Shown: positions 32,078 through 45,333, counted from the stretch's first letter. The stretch: 64,000 nucleotides of DNA from Alphaproteobacteria bacterium (GCA_004292675.1 RDXO01000021.1:30416-94415); one strand, 5' to 3'. Notes: generated from the sequence alone by a model not told the origin. Translations and numbers: made by a program.

Positions 32078-34735
32078 GTGAATGATGACACCCGCCCAAA
32101 CCCTAATATCTTGCTGGATTTCATTAACCATGATCGTTCGGTGAGTGGTCGTGGGCGATTAAAGCTCTTTTTTGGAGCATCGGCTGGTGTCGGTAAAACC
32201 TACGCCATGCTTGCAGAAGCTAGTCGCAAACTCAGCGATGATATAGATGTTGTTGTCGGAGTGGTGGAAACCCATGGGCGCGAGGAAACCGCTGCTTTGC
32301 TGGAAGGCTTGCCGTGCATTCCCCGCCGTGAAATAATGCATCGTGGTGTGACACTCTATGAATTTGATCTGGAGGCGGCACTTGAACGTAACCCGTCCCT
32401 GATTTTAATAGACGAACTGGCGCACACCAACGCGCCAGGATCACGCCACCCAAAACGCTGGCAGGATGTGGAAGAATTGCTGAAAGCGGGTATCGACGTA
32501 TTCACTACTCTCAATGTACAGCATCTTGAGAGTATGAACGATATGGTAGCGAAACTCACTGGTATTGTGGTTCGTGAAACCGTGCCTGATAGCATATTCG
32601 AGAGCGCGGACGATATTGTGCTTATCGATATTTCATCTGATGAATTGCTTGTACGTCTTAATGAAGGAAAAGTGTATGTTGCCGAAGGCGCAAACAGACG
32701 TGCTGCTGAAAATTTCTTCAAAAAAACGAATCTCATTGCCTTGCGGGAACTCGCACTGCGTCGCACTGCCGAGCATGTGGATACAGAAAATGATAGTCTA
32801 AGCACGTTACATAATCAACCTGAGGTGCAATTAGGTCAAAAGATTCTGGTGTGCGTCGGGCATGATGCTCTTTCCGAAAAAGTCATAAGACACGCTAAGC
32901 GCATGGCGATTCGTGCCAAAGCTCCGTGGTATGCGCTTTATATCGAAACGGGCAGGCATCATCGTCTTTCCGAGGAAGAACGAAGAAAAGTAGTACAGAA
33001 TCTCTATATTGCCAAACATCTTGGTGCAGAGATTATAAAAATATCTGGTTCTGTTGCAACAGATGAAATTGTAACCTATGCACAGCGTTATGGATTTACA
33101 CATATTGTCGTTGGTTATACTCCCCCTGCTGGTATCCTACATTATATACGTGGTTCACTTGCAACGGCATTATTAAAACGCGCTCATGGTTTTGAAGTAG
33201 CGGTTGTGATTGATGAACAAAAGAACATCAGGCACACTCAAAAAACATCGTGGAAGGTACATATAGCCCATACAAATAATTATCTACGTGCGTTCGCTCT
33301 CTTGATTTTTAGTACTCTGTTGATGTTACCCTTTCGAGAAATTACCCACGCTACCGATGATTTTATTATGATGTACCTTACGGTTATAGTCATCATTGCT
33401 GCAAAATGTGGGATAGGTCCGTCTATTGCCTCATCCTTTATCAGCGTTGCCATGTTCAACTTTTTCTTTACTAAGCCTTATTATACGTTTTATTTTTACG
33501 ATCTTCGATATTATATAACGTTTGCATTCATGCTGGTGACAAGTTTAGTTGTGGGTTCACTGGCTTCACGTTTATCACTCCAACTCAACCAATTACGTAA
33601 TAGTGAAAAAGAAACGCGTAATTTTTATTCTCTCACGCGCAATCTTTCTGGAGTGCGTGGTCTTGATAATATGATTGACATGGCACTCAAGCATGTGCGC
33701 GATGTGTTTGGGATGGATGCCGTGATCTTTACCACCAAAAACGGGCAGCTCTATGCCACACCCGCCAATTCCCCTGCACGCGAATTAAAAGAAGAAAGCG
33801 TCGCACGTTGGGTGATTGCCAATGGTCAAATCGCTGGTCGTACTACTGATACACTTCCAAGCGCACGCGGTCTTTATGCGCCCATGAACGCAGAAGGAGA
33901 AACTTTGGGCGTGCTGGGGTTGATTCCTCCCGCAGAAGCGCATGAATTTACGAGTAGCGAAGTTAGCCAACTCGAAACATTCGCTAGCCTGATTGCCTCC
34001 GCTTTTGGTCGCGCCCACCGCGCCGAGGATGCTGAACGTGCCAAGGTGGAATCGGAAAGCGAAAAGCTACGCAACGTGCTGCTTTCCTCTTTTTCCCATG
34101 ATTTGCGCACACCGCTTGCTTCTATTAGTGGTATTTCTTCAAGCATTCTGCTTTCCAACGTGCAGCTACCTCAACATGCAGAAGATGGGCTTCGATCCAT
34201 CCATGATCAAAGCTCCAAGCTCGCTAAAATCGTCACTAATCTGCTCGATGTATCGAGCCTTGAATCGGGTAAAGTAAGCCTCAATCGCCAGCCCTATTTT
34301 CTGGAAGAAGTCATCGGTTCAGCGATTTTGCGCCTAGAGGACGTGCTGAAAAACCGCGACGTGGACACACAGCTAGGCAAAGAGCAACTGATGCATATTG
34401 ATGGGCTATTAATCGAGCAAGTATTTATCAATCTTTTAGAAAACGCCACGAACTATGCGGGTGATGATGCAAAAATACATATTCATATCACGGATCAGCA
34501 TGATTTCATACAGGTGACATTATCAGATAATGGTCGTGGCATCCCACACGACGACATTCCTCATATTTTTGAGAAATTCTATAAAGGAGCAGAAGGTGGC
34601 TTAGGTCTTGGTCTGCCGATCTGTCGCGCCATCATCGAAGGGCATGGCGGGCGCATATGGGCAGAAAATAATCCGAATGGTTGCGCAAGTTTCCATTTCA
34701 CCCTGCCCAAAACCAAGAATGAGTCGGAGGCATGA
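32078..34735 (+). CDS. kdpD: Osmosensitive K+ channel histidine kinase KdpD
   Basis: 885 residues from GTG 32078: KdpD N-terminal domain with Walker A (GASAGVGKTYAML) and DELAHTNAPGSRH, a USP-like domain (about 250-370), four membrane helices (about 405-500), GAF-like segment, then HisKA (SFSHDLRTPLASISG, phospho-His) and HATPase (NLLENATNYA, DNGRGIPHDD, GLGLGLPICRAI). It controls kdp transcription via KdpE, but no kdpE follows: the ATGA at its end opens only a 21-codon frame. Confidence 0.95.
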   Translation: MNDDTRPNPNILLDFINHDRSVSGRGRLKLFFGASAGVGKTYAMLAEASRKLSDDIDVVVGVVETHGREETAALLEGLPCIPRREIMHRGVTLYEFDLEAALERNPSLILIDELAHTNAPGSRHPKRWQDVEELLKAGIDVFTTLNVQHLESMNDMVAKLTGIVVRETVPDSIFESADDIVLIDISSDELLVRLNEGKVYVAEGANRRAAENFFKKTNLIALRELALRRTAEHVDTENDSLSTLHNQPEVQLGQKILVCVGHDALSEKVIRHAKRMAIRAKAPWYALYIETGRHHRLSEEERRKVVQNLYIAKHLGAEIIKISGSVATDEIVTYAQRYGFTHIVVGYTPPAGILHYIRGSLATALLKRAHGFEVAVVIDEQKNIRHTQKTSWKVHIAHTNNYLRAFALLIFSTLLMLPFREITHATDDFIMMYLTVIVIIAAKCGIGPSIASSFISVAMFNFFFTKPYYTFYFYDLRYYITFAFMLVTSLVVGSLASRLSLQLNQLRNSEKETRNFYSLTRNLSGVRGLDNMIDMALKHVRDVFGMDAVIFTTKNGQLYATPANSPARELKEESVARWVIANGQIAGRTTDTLPSARGLYAPMNAEGETLGVLGLIPPAEAHEFTSSEVSQLETFASLIASAFGRAHRAEDAERAKVESESEKLRNVLLSSFSHDLRTPLASISGISSSILLSNVQLPQHAEDGLRSIHDQSSKLAKIVTNLLDVSSLESGKVSLNRQPYFLEEVIGSAILRLEDVLKNRDVDTQLGKEQLMHIDGLLIEQVFINLLENATNYAGDDAKIHIHITDQHDFIQVTLSDNGRGIPHDDIPHIFEKFYKGAEGGLGLGLPICRAIIEGHGGRIWAENNPNGCASFHFTLPKTKNESEA

Positions 34736-34801
34736 AATTATCACCAGTAATGTATGGATACCAGATCGTCACAGGCACGATAAGAAGATTTTTTTGAAAA
34801 A

Positions 34802-34847
34802 ACGGACTCCTGCCTTACGCCAAGAGAGAGAGTCGGGGTAGGTTCTA
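34802..34847. repeat. Composite repeat remnant at the expected position of kdpE
   Basis: ACTCCTGCCTTACGCCAAGA copies the repeat at 4251-4270, and the right part GTCGGGGTAGGTTCT copies the end of the 145-bp element at 12007-12021. The region between kdpD and ligA (about 125 bases) holds no gene. Confidence 0.6.
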
Positions 34848-34859
34848 AGAAAAAAACAC

Positions 34860-36935
<2,076 letters not shown>

Positions 36936-36939
36936 TCAA

Positions 36940-37644
36940 TTAGCCATACCGAAATAATTCCTGCCCATGCTGTTTCAGCCATAATGTGGCACGATCAGTA
37001 TCACGGCATAGATTGCGGGTGAGTTGCCAGAAGGCGGGGGAGTGATTGCGGTGGATCAGATGCGCCGTTTCATGCATCGCAACATAATGCACCACATAAA
37101 GAGGTGCAAACACCAACCGCCATGAAAACATCATCCCACCATCAGAGGCGCAACTTGCCCAACGTGAATGTGGGTCACGTAAGCGTACTTTAGGGCGCAT
37201 ATCATGCAGATGTGCGAACTCAGGATTTTGCATAGCAAGGGCAATACTAAGCTCTAAGCGTTCGCGCAACATCCCTTCCAGAAGTTTCTTGGTCATGTTC
37301 GGGCATTGCTTCAACGTGCTAGGAACACAGAATGTTGGATGATCATCATGCGAAGGATGCGCTACAATCAGATGCTCTTGTCCGAAGATGGGGATGTGCT
37401 GCCCATGCTGCAAAGGTATCTTTGCGGGGAGTGTTTTGAGGTGTGAACAAAGCACATCATGATGGGTGCGCAAAAAATCTTCAATCTTTTTGCGGGAGAT
37501 TGTGCGCGGGATTACTAAAGAAAAACATTGTTTATGCGCATGATAACGTGCAGTGATGCTACGAACATTGGATCGCGCCTGATAGGTGATGGGAATATTA
37601 CGATTGTCAAATATCAGGAATTGAGGTAAAAGATCGAGCTTCAT
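36940..37644 (-). CDS. YgjP/SprT-like zinc metallopeptidase family protein (DUF45)
   Basis: About 234 residues from ATG 37644. The C-terminal third contains the zinc motif HETAHLIHRNHSPAFW (HExxH plus a third histidine) and RWASCASDGGMMFSWRL, both typical of the YgjP/M48-like DUF45 family. A longer frame to 37713 would overlap the dnaG start and is not preferred. Cellular role is unknown. It is divergent from dnaG, 27 bases apart. Confidence 0.85.
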   Translation of the reverse strand: MKLDLLPQFLIFDNRNIPITYQARSNVRSITARYHAHKQCFSLVIPRTISRKKIEDFLRTHHDVLCSHLKTLPAKIPLQHGQHIPIFGQEHLIVAHPSHDDHPTFCVPSTLKQCPNMTKKLLEGMLRERLELSIALAMQNPEFAHLHDMRPKVRLRDPHSRWASCASDGGMMFSWRLVFAPLYVVHYVAMHETAHLIHRNHSPAFWQLTRNLCRDTDRATLWLKQHGQELFRYG

Positions 37645-37671
37645 AGTGAGTAGGGTTATAGAGGTTTTTTT

Positions 37672-39492
37672 GTGAAATATCCACATGCATTTATTGAGCA
37701 AGTGAAAGGTCATGTGCGTTTATCGGATGTGATAGGCGCACGCATCCCGCTCAAAAAGCATGGTCGTGAATATCAAGCATGTTGCCCCTTCCATCATGAA
37801 AAAACGCCATCATTCACTGTCAATGATACGAAAAGTTTTTATCATTGCTTCGGTTGTGGTGCGCATGGCGATGCGATAACCTTTGTGATGGAATATGAAA
37901 AACGTACCTATCCTGAAGCGATTGAATCATTAGCGCAAGAAGCAGGTATTCCACTACCCCCCCCCGATGCGCGTATGGCACAAAAATATGCGAAAGAATC
38001 CGATGCCCATGCGCTGATGCAAGCAGCATCGCGTTGGTTTACGCAGCAGCTTTATGCGAGCGTGGGGCATACCGCCCGTACTTATTTGCATAAGCGAGGT
38101 ATCACCCCAGAGATGACGGCCTTATTTGGTATTGGTTATGCCCCGCAGCATCGTGAAGGGTTGAAATATGCCCTTGCGCAACAAGGGTTTACGGAACATG
38201 CCATGATGGATTTGGGCTTGTTGATCAAGATAGATGATAAACCAAGCTATGATCGCTTTCGTGGGCGCGTCATGTTTCCGATTCATCGCACGGATGGCGT
38301 ATTGGTGGGTTTTGGAGGACGTTTGCTAGAAGCAAGCGACCATGCCCCAAAATATCTGAACTCCCCCGAAACATGGCTATTTAAGAAGCAGGAACTATTA
38401 TTTCATATGCATCAGGTGCGCAAAATTGCCCATGATGCCCCTGCCATTGTGGTGGTGGAAGGCTATACGGACGCATTGTCTCTTTATGCACACGGGATTC
38501 CTTATGCGGTTGCACCATTGGGGACGGCATTTGGTGAGCAACATCTTCAGCTTTTGTGGAAACATCATCCCAACCCTATTTTATGTTTTGATGGTGATAA
38601 GGCGGGGCAAAAAGCGATGTTGCGTGCAGTGGAAATTATTTTGCCCCATCTCACGCCAACGCGCCTCATGCGTTTTTGTGGGCTACCTTCAGGCGAAGAC
38701 CCCGATAGCTTCATCCGCACCAATGGTAAGGCAGCATTTGAGGCACTTATGCAGCGTGCTTTGAACATATCGGATGTCTTATGGAATATGCATATTGCCT
38801 CCAAGAACATTTCCAGCCCCGAAGCATTAGCGACCGCAGAGGAACTTTTGATGCAGGATGTTGCACGTATCAATGATGCAGGGCTAAAGAAGCGTTTGAG
38901 CAATGCACTCAGCAACAGATTGTGGCATGTATCAAAGCAGATGCAACGCTCTGCTAGCTACGCCATGACGGGGAAGCCTGCTTTGCACGCCTCGTTAGCC
39001 GTGCCGACAACGCAACGGTGTGAACAGCATCCATTAGCGAAATTGTTGAATCAGGCGATGTGTGTGATGATGCTCTATCCATCCTTGCTGCATGAATCAG
39101 AAGTGGAGCAGATGTTGACGACATGGGATTGGTCGGTTTCTGCCTATCATCGCTGGGTGGCGCATTTATTGAGCCATCCGCAGTGGTGGAATGATGAGCG
39201 GGGCGCATTGTACCGTCATATGCAGTCCCATGATTCTGTTGGTGCGCAGTCGCTTCAAAGGCATTATGCGCAAAAGATCGTTCCTTCATGGTTGCTTGAT
39301 GGCGAGCATCGAGAGGAGGCACTATCCATGCTTCATAAGATACGTGATAAGGTTGCCTATTATACCCATGAACATGAAATTCGTACCAAAGTACAGCATG
39401 AACATGAGGTGGAACATCTCTATGAAATGATAAAAATGCAACAGAAGGAAAAGAATCAACATCCTTCGCATCATGATGATTCGTTGATCTGA
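37672..39492 (+). CDS. dnaG: DNA primase DnaG
   Basis: 606 residues from a GTG. N-terminal zinc-binding domain (CPFHHEKTPSF at 38-48; CFGCGAHG at 59-66), TOPRIM core (VVEGYTDALSLYAHG; FDGDKAGQKAM), and a C-terminal region that would contact the DnaB helicase. It makes RNA primers for replication. AGAGG is a weak ribosome site. It precedes rpoD, a very common arrangement. Confidence 0.96.
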   Translation: MKYPHAFIEQVKGHVRLSDVIGARIPLKKHGREYQACCPFHHEKTPSFTVNDTKSFYHCFGCGAHGDAITFVMEYEKRTYPEAIESLAQEAGIPLPPPDARMAQKYAKESDAHALMQAASRWFTQQLYASVGHTARTYLHKRGITPEMTALFGIGYAPQHREGLKYALAQQGFTEHAMMDLGLLIKIDDKPSYDRFRGRVMFPIHRTDGVLVGFGGRLLEASDHAPKYLNSPETWLFKKQELLFHMHQVRKIAHDAPAIVVVEGYTDALSLYAHGIPYAVAPLGTAFGEQHLQLLWKHHPNPILCFDGDKAGQKAMLRAVEIILPHLTPTRLMRFCGLPSGEDPDSFIRTNGKAAFEALMQRALNISDVLWNMHIASKNISSPEALATAEELLMQDVARINDAGLKKRLSNALSNRLWHVSKQMQRSASYAMTGKPALHASLAVPTTQRCEQHPLAKLLNQAMCVMMLYPSLLHESEVEQMLTTWDWSVSAYHRWVAHLLSHPQWWNDERGALYRHMQSHDSVGAQSLQRHYAQKIVPSWLLDGEHREEALSMLHKIRDKVAYYTHEHEIRTKVQHEHEVEHLYEMIKMQQKEKNQHPSHHDDSLI

Positions 39493-39830
39493 TGGTGCGT
39501 GTGGTACATGGTTTTTACCCACTCGAAGGGGGTATAATTGTGTTTTTATCAATACATAACAATGACTTGTTGCCTTGATGTGTGTCAACTAAGCCTAGCG
39601 GGGTAGGTGCTTGGTTTTGTTTATATAAAACAAATATTTGTCTTGTGTATGCTTGAAAATGCAATTAAACAAATACTAATGGTTTGGTGCTTGAATAACG
39701 AAAAATAATACCAATATAGATACTTACATAAAAAATTATATCATTGAACGAAAAGATGTTCTTTGTTATATGCGCACATTTGATGCGCTAAATATATGCA
39801 TTTTTAGTGGGAATATTGAGGTTTGCACCG
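39493..39830. other. Intergenic region dnaG-rpoD
   Basis: 338 bases without a gene. A weak hairpin (TACCC..GGGTA, 39516-39534) follows dnaG by 23 bases. A palindromic stretch (GTTTTGTTTATATAAAACAA, about 39615-39634) and the rpoD promoter candidate lie downstream. Nothing else was recognised. Confidence 0.6.
39691..39720 (+). promoter_or_regulatory. Candidate rpoD promoter
   Basis: TTGAAT (39691-39696), an 18-bp spacer, TATAGA (39715-39720), about 110 bases before the rpoD ATG. The match is reasonable for a housekeeping promoter in AT-rich sequence. Confidence 0.45.
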
Positions 39831-42032
39831 ATGGTGAAAAAGATGAACGATGAACATGGCTCTGTAGAAGCAAATGACTTGCCCGTGACACCTTCCAAGC
39901 GCAGTGGCGCACGCGAACAAGGTACGGAAGAATCGCAACAACAACGCGAAATGGATTTGGTGAAAAAGCTCATATCCATGGGGAAGGCGCGTGGCTACAT
40001 CACCTATAATGAATTGAACGAAATCTTGCCAATTACTGATTTTTCGCCTGATCGCGTTGATGGCGTGATTCGTGCTTTGGGTGCTGTGAAAATTCGCGTT
40101 GTCGAAGAAAGTGATGTGGATACCAGCAAAAAGAAAAGTATTCATTTTCATGAAGATGACGTTTTAGAAGATGAAGAAGAAGACGAAGTGCCGTTGGATG
40201 AGGATGCTCCTCATGATTCCGATGCTATCGTGATGGAAGGGGCAGGGCGTTCTGATGATCCTGTGCGTATGTATTTGCGCGAGATGGGTAATGTGGAGTT
40301 GCTCTCACGTGAAGGAGAAATTGAAATTGCCAAACGCATTGAATATGGTCGTGAAATGCTGATTACGGCACTATGCGAAAATCCGATCGTGATGGAGCAA
40401 ATGCTGAAATGGCGCGATGAATTAGCAACGGGTGATTTATTGCTCCGCGAGATTGTGGATTTAGATAGTAATTTTGGTGGTGGTGATATTCCTGAGGGTA
40501 TTGATTTAGGAGATGACGCATCGTTGCTTGCTGTTGAGGAAAGCGGGTTGGTTGTGCCTAGTAAACCATTGGAAAACAAGATCGAACCTGTTGTGAAAGA
40601 AGCAGCACCCGTTAAAGAGAAAAAAGTCGCAAAACCCGCTAAAGCAATAGATGGGGATGACGATGAAGATTCCGACGATCTGTTGCTTGATGATGAGGAA
40701 GAAGATGATTTTGATGAGATATTAGAAGAAGATGAAGACGAAGATGAGGATGAAGAAAATGCTCCTATGTCGTTGATTGCAATGGAAAACTCCATGTTAC
40801 CGCATATGCTGGAGACATTGGATAAATTCGCGCTCATCAGCAAAGAAATGCGCCTCTATCAAGCAAAAAGATTGGAAGCTGCGCTTGGGGGTAAGAAGCC
40901 AACTGCAAAAGACGAAGAAACCTATCATGAACATAAGGTGCATATTGCCAAGTTGGTGATGGATTTCAAATTAAATAATGCGTGCATTGATGATCTGGCG
41001 ATACGTCTTTATAACCTCAATAAACGCCTCTTTGATTTGGAAGGTCAGATCATGAAATTGGCGGAAAAATCAGGCGTTAGCCGTAAGGAATTCTTGAAGC
41101 ATTATCCTGGCAATGAGATGAACAAAGCATGGGTGAATGATGTAGCAAAATTGCGTACTAAAGGCTGGAAAGAATTTGTTGCCCTATCGCGTGATGATGT
41201 TTTGGAAATTCAAGAAAAAATCTGCTCCGTAGCGCGAGAAATTGGTGTCGATGCGGGGGATTTCAAACGCATGGTTGCGGATGTGCAGAAAGGTGAACGT
41301 ACCACCAACCGTGCGAAAAAAGAGATGATTGAAGCGAATCTGCGTTTGGTGATCTCGATTGCAAAGAAATATACCAACCGTGGTCTGCAATTTCTTGATC
41401 TGATTCAGGAGGGCAATATTGGCTTGATGAAGGCGGTTGATAAATTTGAATATCGTCGTGGTTATAAATTTTCTACCTATGCAACATGGTGGATTCGTCA
41501 GGCAATTACGCGATCGATTGCGGATCAGGCGCGTACTATCCGTATTCCTGTGCATATGATCGAAACGATCAATAAAATTGTACGCACCTCACGGCAAATG
41601 CTCAATGAGATTGGGCGTGAACCAACGCCCGAAGAATTGGCAGAACGCTTGGTGATGCCGATTGATAAAGTGCGCAAAGTGATGAAAATTGCCAAAGAGC
41701 CTGTGAGTTTGGAAACGCCTGTCGGTGATGAAGAAGATTCACAACTTGGTGATTTTATTGAAGATAAAAATGCTATTCTGCCCGTGGAAGCGGCAATGCA
41801 AGCTAATTTGCGTGAAGTGACGACGCGTATTCTCTCCACACTCACGCCACGTGAAGAACGTGTGTTGCGGATGCGTTTTGGAATAGGGATGAATACGGAT
41901 CACACTTTGGAAGAAGTGGGGCAGCAATTTTCGGTAACGCGTGAACGTATTCGTCAGATTGAGGCGAAAGCGTTGCGCAAACTGAAACATCCAAGCCGTT
42001 CACGCAAAATGCGTAGCTTTTTAGAGCATTAA
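39831..42032 (+). CDS. rpoD: RNA polymerase sigma factor RpoD (sigma-70)
   Basis: 733 residues from ATG 39831 (TGAGG 10 nt upstream). Region 1.1 begins '[20 protein letters not shown]'; region 1.2 [21 protein letters not shown]; then a non-conserved region with a long acidic run (about 270-315); region 2 with [19 protein letters not shown]; region 4 with [20 protein letters not shown]. It is the principal sigma factor. The acidic insert is longer than usual but is a variable segment in the family. Confidence 0.96.
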   Translation: MVKKMNDEHGSVEANDLPVTPSKRSGAREQGTEESQQQREMDLVKKLISMGKARGYITYNELNEILPITDFSPDRVDGVIRALGAVKIRVVEESDVDTSKKKSIHFHEDDVLEDEEEDEVPLDEDAPHDSDAIVMEGAGRSDDPVRMYLREMGNVELLSREGEIEIAKRIEYGREMLITALCENPIVMEQMLKWRDELATGDLLLREIVDLDSNFGGGDIPEGIDLGDDASLLAVEESGLVVPSKPLENKIEPVVKEAAPVKEKKVAKPAKAIDGDDDEDSDDLLLDDEEEDDFDEILEEDEDEDEDEENAPMSLIAMENSMLPHMLETLDKFALISKEMRLYQAKRLEAALGGKKPTAKDEETYHEHKVHIAKLVMDFKLNNACIDDLAIRLYNLNKRLFDLEGQIMKLAEKSGVSRKEFLKHYPGNEMNKAWVNDVAKLRTKGWKEFVALSRDDVLEIQEKICSVAREIGVDAGDFKRMVADVQKGERTTNRAKKEMIEANLRLVISIAKKYTNRGLQFLDLIQEGNIGLMKAVDKFEYRRGYKFSTYATWWIRQAITRSIADQARTIRIPVHMIETINKIVRTSRQMLNEIGREPTPEELAERLVMPIDKVRKVMKIAKEPVSLETPVGDEEDSQLGDFIEDKNAILPVEAAMQANLREVTTRILSTLTPREERVLRMRFGIGMNTDHTLEEVGQQFSVTRERIRQIEAKALRKLKHPSRSRKMRSFLEH

Positions 42033-42047
42033 GGATGAAGATCAGAT

Positions 42048-42509
42048 ATGGCGGAAATAGAAGTCCCATCGTTGCATAATGAAAAGCGGCTTACTTTTCG
42101 GCTTTTGTCCTATTGGAATCGTATTCGTGGCGAACGGTCTATGCCGTTGCTGCGTGATATTGCAATCTATGAGATTCAAGAATTGTGGCATTTTACCTTC
42201 ACCATTGATGTGCGTGATCGTACAAATCCTGTGTTCCAATATTTTGGTTCGGAATTGCGCGTGATTTTCCATGAAGATCCATCGGGAAGCAATGTGCTGG
42301 ATGCACTCAATGATGTGGTGCTGAATAATACTATTGGCGGATATGTGCAGTGCGTTGAGAAAAAAGAGCCAACCATGGAAGCGGCATCTTTTGAGTGCGA
42401 TGGCAAGGAATTTCGTTACCGTACCCTTTGTGTGCCTTTTTCTGAAGATGGCGAGACGGTAGATTATATTGTCGGCACGACCAATTATAAGATATTTGAT
42501 TTAGCCTGA
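42048..42509 (+). CDS. PAS_5-family protein
   Basis: 153 residues with a single PAS-like domain of the PAS_5 type, widespread in Alphaproteobacteria: RLLSYWNRIRGERSMPLLRDI, then FQYFGSELRVIF and YRTLCVPFSEDGETVDYIVGTTNYK. No output domain is attached. It follows rpoD by 15 nt and may be co-transcribed. Ligand and role are unknown. Confidence 0.75.
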   Translation: MAEIEVPSLHNEKRLTFRLLSYWNRIRGERSMPLLRDIAIYEIQELWHFTFTIDVRDRTNPVFQYFGSELRVIFHEDPSGSNVLDALNDVVLNNTIGGYVQCVEKKEPTMEAASFECDGKEFRYRTLCVPFSEDGETVDYIVGTTNYKIFDLA

Positions 42510-42523
42510 TAGAGATGGGTATC

Positions 42524-43228
42524 ATGCGCAAACCGATTATTGTGATTACTGGTGCATCCCGTGGGCTTGGGGCAGCGATAGCGCAGCATATGGCAGGTGT
42601 GGGGGCGCATGTGGTCTTGATGGCGCGTTCGCTAGAATGGCTGGAACGGGTCGATGATGCAATACAAAATACAGGTGGAACAGCTACCCTTGTGCCGTGT
42701 GATCTGAAGGATGGTGATAAAATTGATGCGCTTGGTGTGGCATTAATGGAAAAATATGGCAAGGTGGATGGCATTGTGTGCAATGCTGCTATTTTGGGTA
42801 AACTCACCCCACTAACGCACCTTGCCCCGAAGCAATGGCAGGAGATGATGGAGGTTAATTGCACCGCCCATTGGCGTTTGTTGCGTATTCTGCACCCACT
42901 GCTTGCCTGTGCCACAAGCCCGCATGTGCTGGGGATTACCTGTCATGATGCGCACATGCCTGAATCTTTTTGGGGAGGCTATCGCATCAGCAAGGTTGCC
43001 TTTGAGATGTTGATGCGTTCTTATGCGCATGAGGTGGCACATACGGCAATTAAAGTGAATCTTTTGGCGTTGCCTCCGATGGAAACGGCATTGCGCGCTC
43101 AAGCCTTTCCGAGTGAAGATCGCGCACGCATTTGCAAGCCCCATGATCCCCGCATTCTTGCCTTGGTGGAGAAGATGCTTGGTGCAACCTATGAAGCACA
43201 TGATGAACGGGTGGAGTTTATCCCGTGA
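42524..43228 (+). CDS. Short-chain dehydrogenase/reductase
   Basis: 234 residues with the SDR signatures [13 protein letters not shown] (NAD(P) binding), CNAAI (NNAG equivalent) and YRISK (active-site YxxxK). The catalytic Ser position reads C in '[20 protein letters not shown]', which is unusual. The start at 42524 has GAG at a proper distance; 42515 is the alternative. It resembles the YciK-like group. Its stop overlaps the lipB GTG (GTGA). Confidence 0.82.
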   Translation: MRKPIIVITGASRGLGAAIAQHMAGVGAHVVLMARSLEWLERVDDAIQNTGGTATLVPCDLKDGDKIDALGVALMEKYGKVDGIVCNAAILGKLTPLTHLAPKQWQEMMEVNCTAHWRLLRILHPLLACATSPHVLGITCHDAHMPESFWGGYRISKVAFEMLMRSYAHEVAHTAIKVNLLALPPMETALRAQAFPSEDRARICKPHDPRILALVEKMLGATYEAHDERVEFIP

Positions 43229-43845
43229 AATGGGTGCATCATGAGGGATTCATGCCGTACCTTGAAACACTAGATGCGATGGAGCGCACCGCTGAGGCAG
43301 TAGCAGCAGGTGAGGTGGAAGAACAATGTTGGCTCTTAGAGCATCCACCTCTTTATACTGCGGGAACATCTGCCAAAGCGCATGATATGTTGCAGACATC
43401 CTTCCCTGTCTATGATGCAGGAAGGGGCGGGCAATATACCTATCATGGGCCAGGGCAACGCGTCGTTTATGTGATGGTGAACCTAAAGACGCGTTATGCT
43501 CCCGCCGTTCCCGATGTGCGCCATTTTGTGCAGACGCTCGAACAATGGTTAATTGACACATTGGCGGTGTTTGGGGTGCATGGTGAACGGCGTGAGGGGC
43601 GCATAGGCATTTGGGTGGTGCATGATGGACGCGAAGATAAGGTGGCTGCACTTGGCATTAAAATACGCAAGGGGGTCAGTTTTCATGGAATCTCTCTTAA
43701 TGTTGATCCTGATTTAGAGCATTTTGGTGGCATTGTGCCGTGCGGTATTCGTGAATATGGCGTGACATCGTTGCATCAGTTGGGGTGTGATGGTGCGATG
43801 CACGAAGTGGATGCGGCTCTTATTGCACATTGCCCTTTTTTGTGA
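43225..43845 (+). CDS. lipB: Octanoyltransferase LipB
   Basis: 206 residues from GTG 43225. Family motifs: [51 protein letters not shown] (catalytic Lys) and GIVPCGI (catalytic Cys). It transfers octanoyl from acyl carrier protein to lipoyl domains. Translationally coupled to the SDR gene. Confidence 0.95.
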   Translation: MKWVHHEGFMPYLETLDAMERTAEAVAAGEVEEQCWLLEHPPLYTAGTSAKAHDMLQTSFPVYDAGRGGQYTYHGPGQRVVYVMVNLKTRYAPAVPDVRHFVQTLEQWLIDTLAVFGVHGERREGRIGIWVVHDGREDKVAALGIKIRKGVSFHGISLNVDPDLEHFGGIVPCGIREYGVTSLHQLGCDGAMHEVDAALIAHCPFL

Positions 43846-43895
43846 TAATAAAACATGAAATAAATAGGTAAGAATTCTGCATAATTCTCGCTTAT

Positions 43896-43968
43896 TGTCA
43901 TACCAGCGAAGGCTTGTATCCATCACCTACTATTTGTTTCTGGATTCCTGCCTAAAGCAGGAATGACG
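43896..43968. repeat. Dispersed hairpin repeat
   Basis: Bounded by TGTCA...TGACG with an internal TTCCTGC, CTAAA, GCAGGAA hairpin; same organisation as the unit at 4206-4277. It lies between lipB and the putative outer-membrane protein gene. Confidence 0.75.
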
Positions 43969-44020
43969 ATATTTGATGGGTTTATGCAGAGGTCTTTGGA
44001 TTTTGTTATATGAGGGTTGC

Positions 44021-45322
44021 ATGGTCAAGATAGGTAGGTGGGAATGGATAAGCATGTGTGCGTTGGTGGCACTATCGTCAACGGTACTATCATCAACAGC
44101 CTTGGCGCAACCATCTGAGCCTATGCGGCATCATAGTCGCTCGGATGTGCGACAAAATATACGACAACGCCCTTATACGCCTACGATCCCCGCCCATTAT
44201 GGCTATCAATCGAGTGTACCAACAGCACCAAAGCCTGCTAATTTACCAGCAAAAACGCCATCGCTGAGCGTACCTGCTGCCCCTAAAGTTGTGGCGCAAC
44301 CTTCAGAACCGTCACCCGTGGTGCAGCCATCCTATGCCCCTAAAGTGCCAATGACACCACCATCACCACAAGGTGCGTCTGAGGCGGGATGGAAAAAATT
44401 TGTACCCACCTATGTGCATAATGCGCGTCATCATCCTGTGATTCAAGGCAATCTATGGACGGGCTATCGTGTGGATGAATTAGATTGGAATATTGCAGGT
44501 AATTTAGGGGGGGCTAATCCCAATATTCTTTCAGAATTAACATGGCGTAAATTGCAAATGTATGAATTTGGGGGAACGATCAATTATACCCATCCAGAGG
44601 GTTTGCTTAAAAATATGCATGTGGATTCGATGTTTGTCTATGCCACGACTTTTGCAGGGGAGAATCAAGATTCTGATTTTAATCAAGATAATCGTCAAGG
44701 CGAATTTTCACGTTCCTATGCGGATTCGGATGATGGGCAGGCAACATCTATTAAATTTGCAGCAGGATATGTGATTGATCTATCTCCATCACATGCCGCA
44801 GATGGCGGGTTAGTTGCAGAGGGTGCAACCAAGATATGGCTAACACCCATGCTTGGATATGCACGTCAAACGCTTGATACGACTATGAGCAATGGTGTAT
44901 TGGTGATTCCCGAGCAACGCACATTTGATGGATTGGCGAGTACCTATGATACGCGGTGGGATGGAGCTTTTGTTGCCTTAAAAGCGGCAGCGCATATGGG
45001 AAGGCATCGTATTGCGGGGCGAGGGGAATATCATTTGGCGGATTATGAGGCAGGCGCGCAATGGAATCTTCGGCAAGATTTTAACCAGCCCCTCAGTTTT
45101 GTGCATACGGGTGATGCGGTGGGCTTAGAGTTCGGGCTTGATTATTCCTATATGCTTTATGATCATTGGGGGCTTAATGCAGGATTTGGGCTTAAGGATT
45201 GGAGTGTGGAAAATGGGCATGATTTGACCATTTTTCGTGATGGGATTGTGTTAGCCACCCGCCTTAATGAGGTGAATTGGACATCATACAGCTATCGTTT
45301 AGGGATGAATTATCTGTTTTAA
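44021..45322 (+). CDS. Putative outer-membrane beta-barrel protein
   Basis: 433 residues from ATG 44021 (GAGGG site). Signal peptide with cleavage after STALA (about residue 29), a Pro/Ala-rich linker (about 45-120, likely disordered or periplasmic), then about 300 residues with alternating aromatic strands and a terminal 'YRLGMNYLF' ending in phenylalanine, typical of barrel proteins. No specific family recognised. gltD follows after 11 nt. Confidence 0.7.
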   Translation: MVKIGRWEWISMCALVALSSTVLSSTALAQPSEPMRHHSRSDVRQNIRQRPYTPTIPAHYGYQSSVPTAPKPANLPAKTPSLSVPAAPKVVAQPSEPSPVVQPSYAPKVPMTPPSPQGASEAGWKKFVPTYVHNARHHPVIQGNLWTGYRVDELDWNIAGNLGGANPNILSELTWRKLQMYEFGGTINYTHPEGLLKNMHVDSMFVYATTFAGENQDSDFNQDNRQGEFSRSYADSDDGQATSIKFAAGYVIDLSPSHAADGGLVAEGATKIWLTPMLGYARQTLDTTMSNGVLVIPEQRTFDGLASTYDTRWDGAFVALKAAAHMGRHRIAGRGEYHLADYEAGAQWNLRQDFNQPLSFVHTGDAVGLEFGLDYSYMLYDHWGLNAGFGLKDWSVENGHDLTIFRDGIVLATRLNEVNWTSYSYRLGMNYLF

Positions 45323-45333
45323 GTGAGAAACCT

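Noticed and set aside
40211..40843. Serine-rich frame opposite rpoD
   Set aside because: It is the complement of the acidic Asp/Glu run of RpoD; composition is an artefact of the antisense reading.
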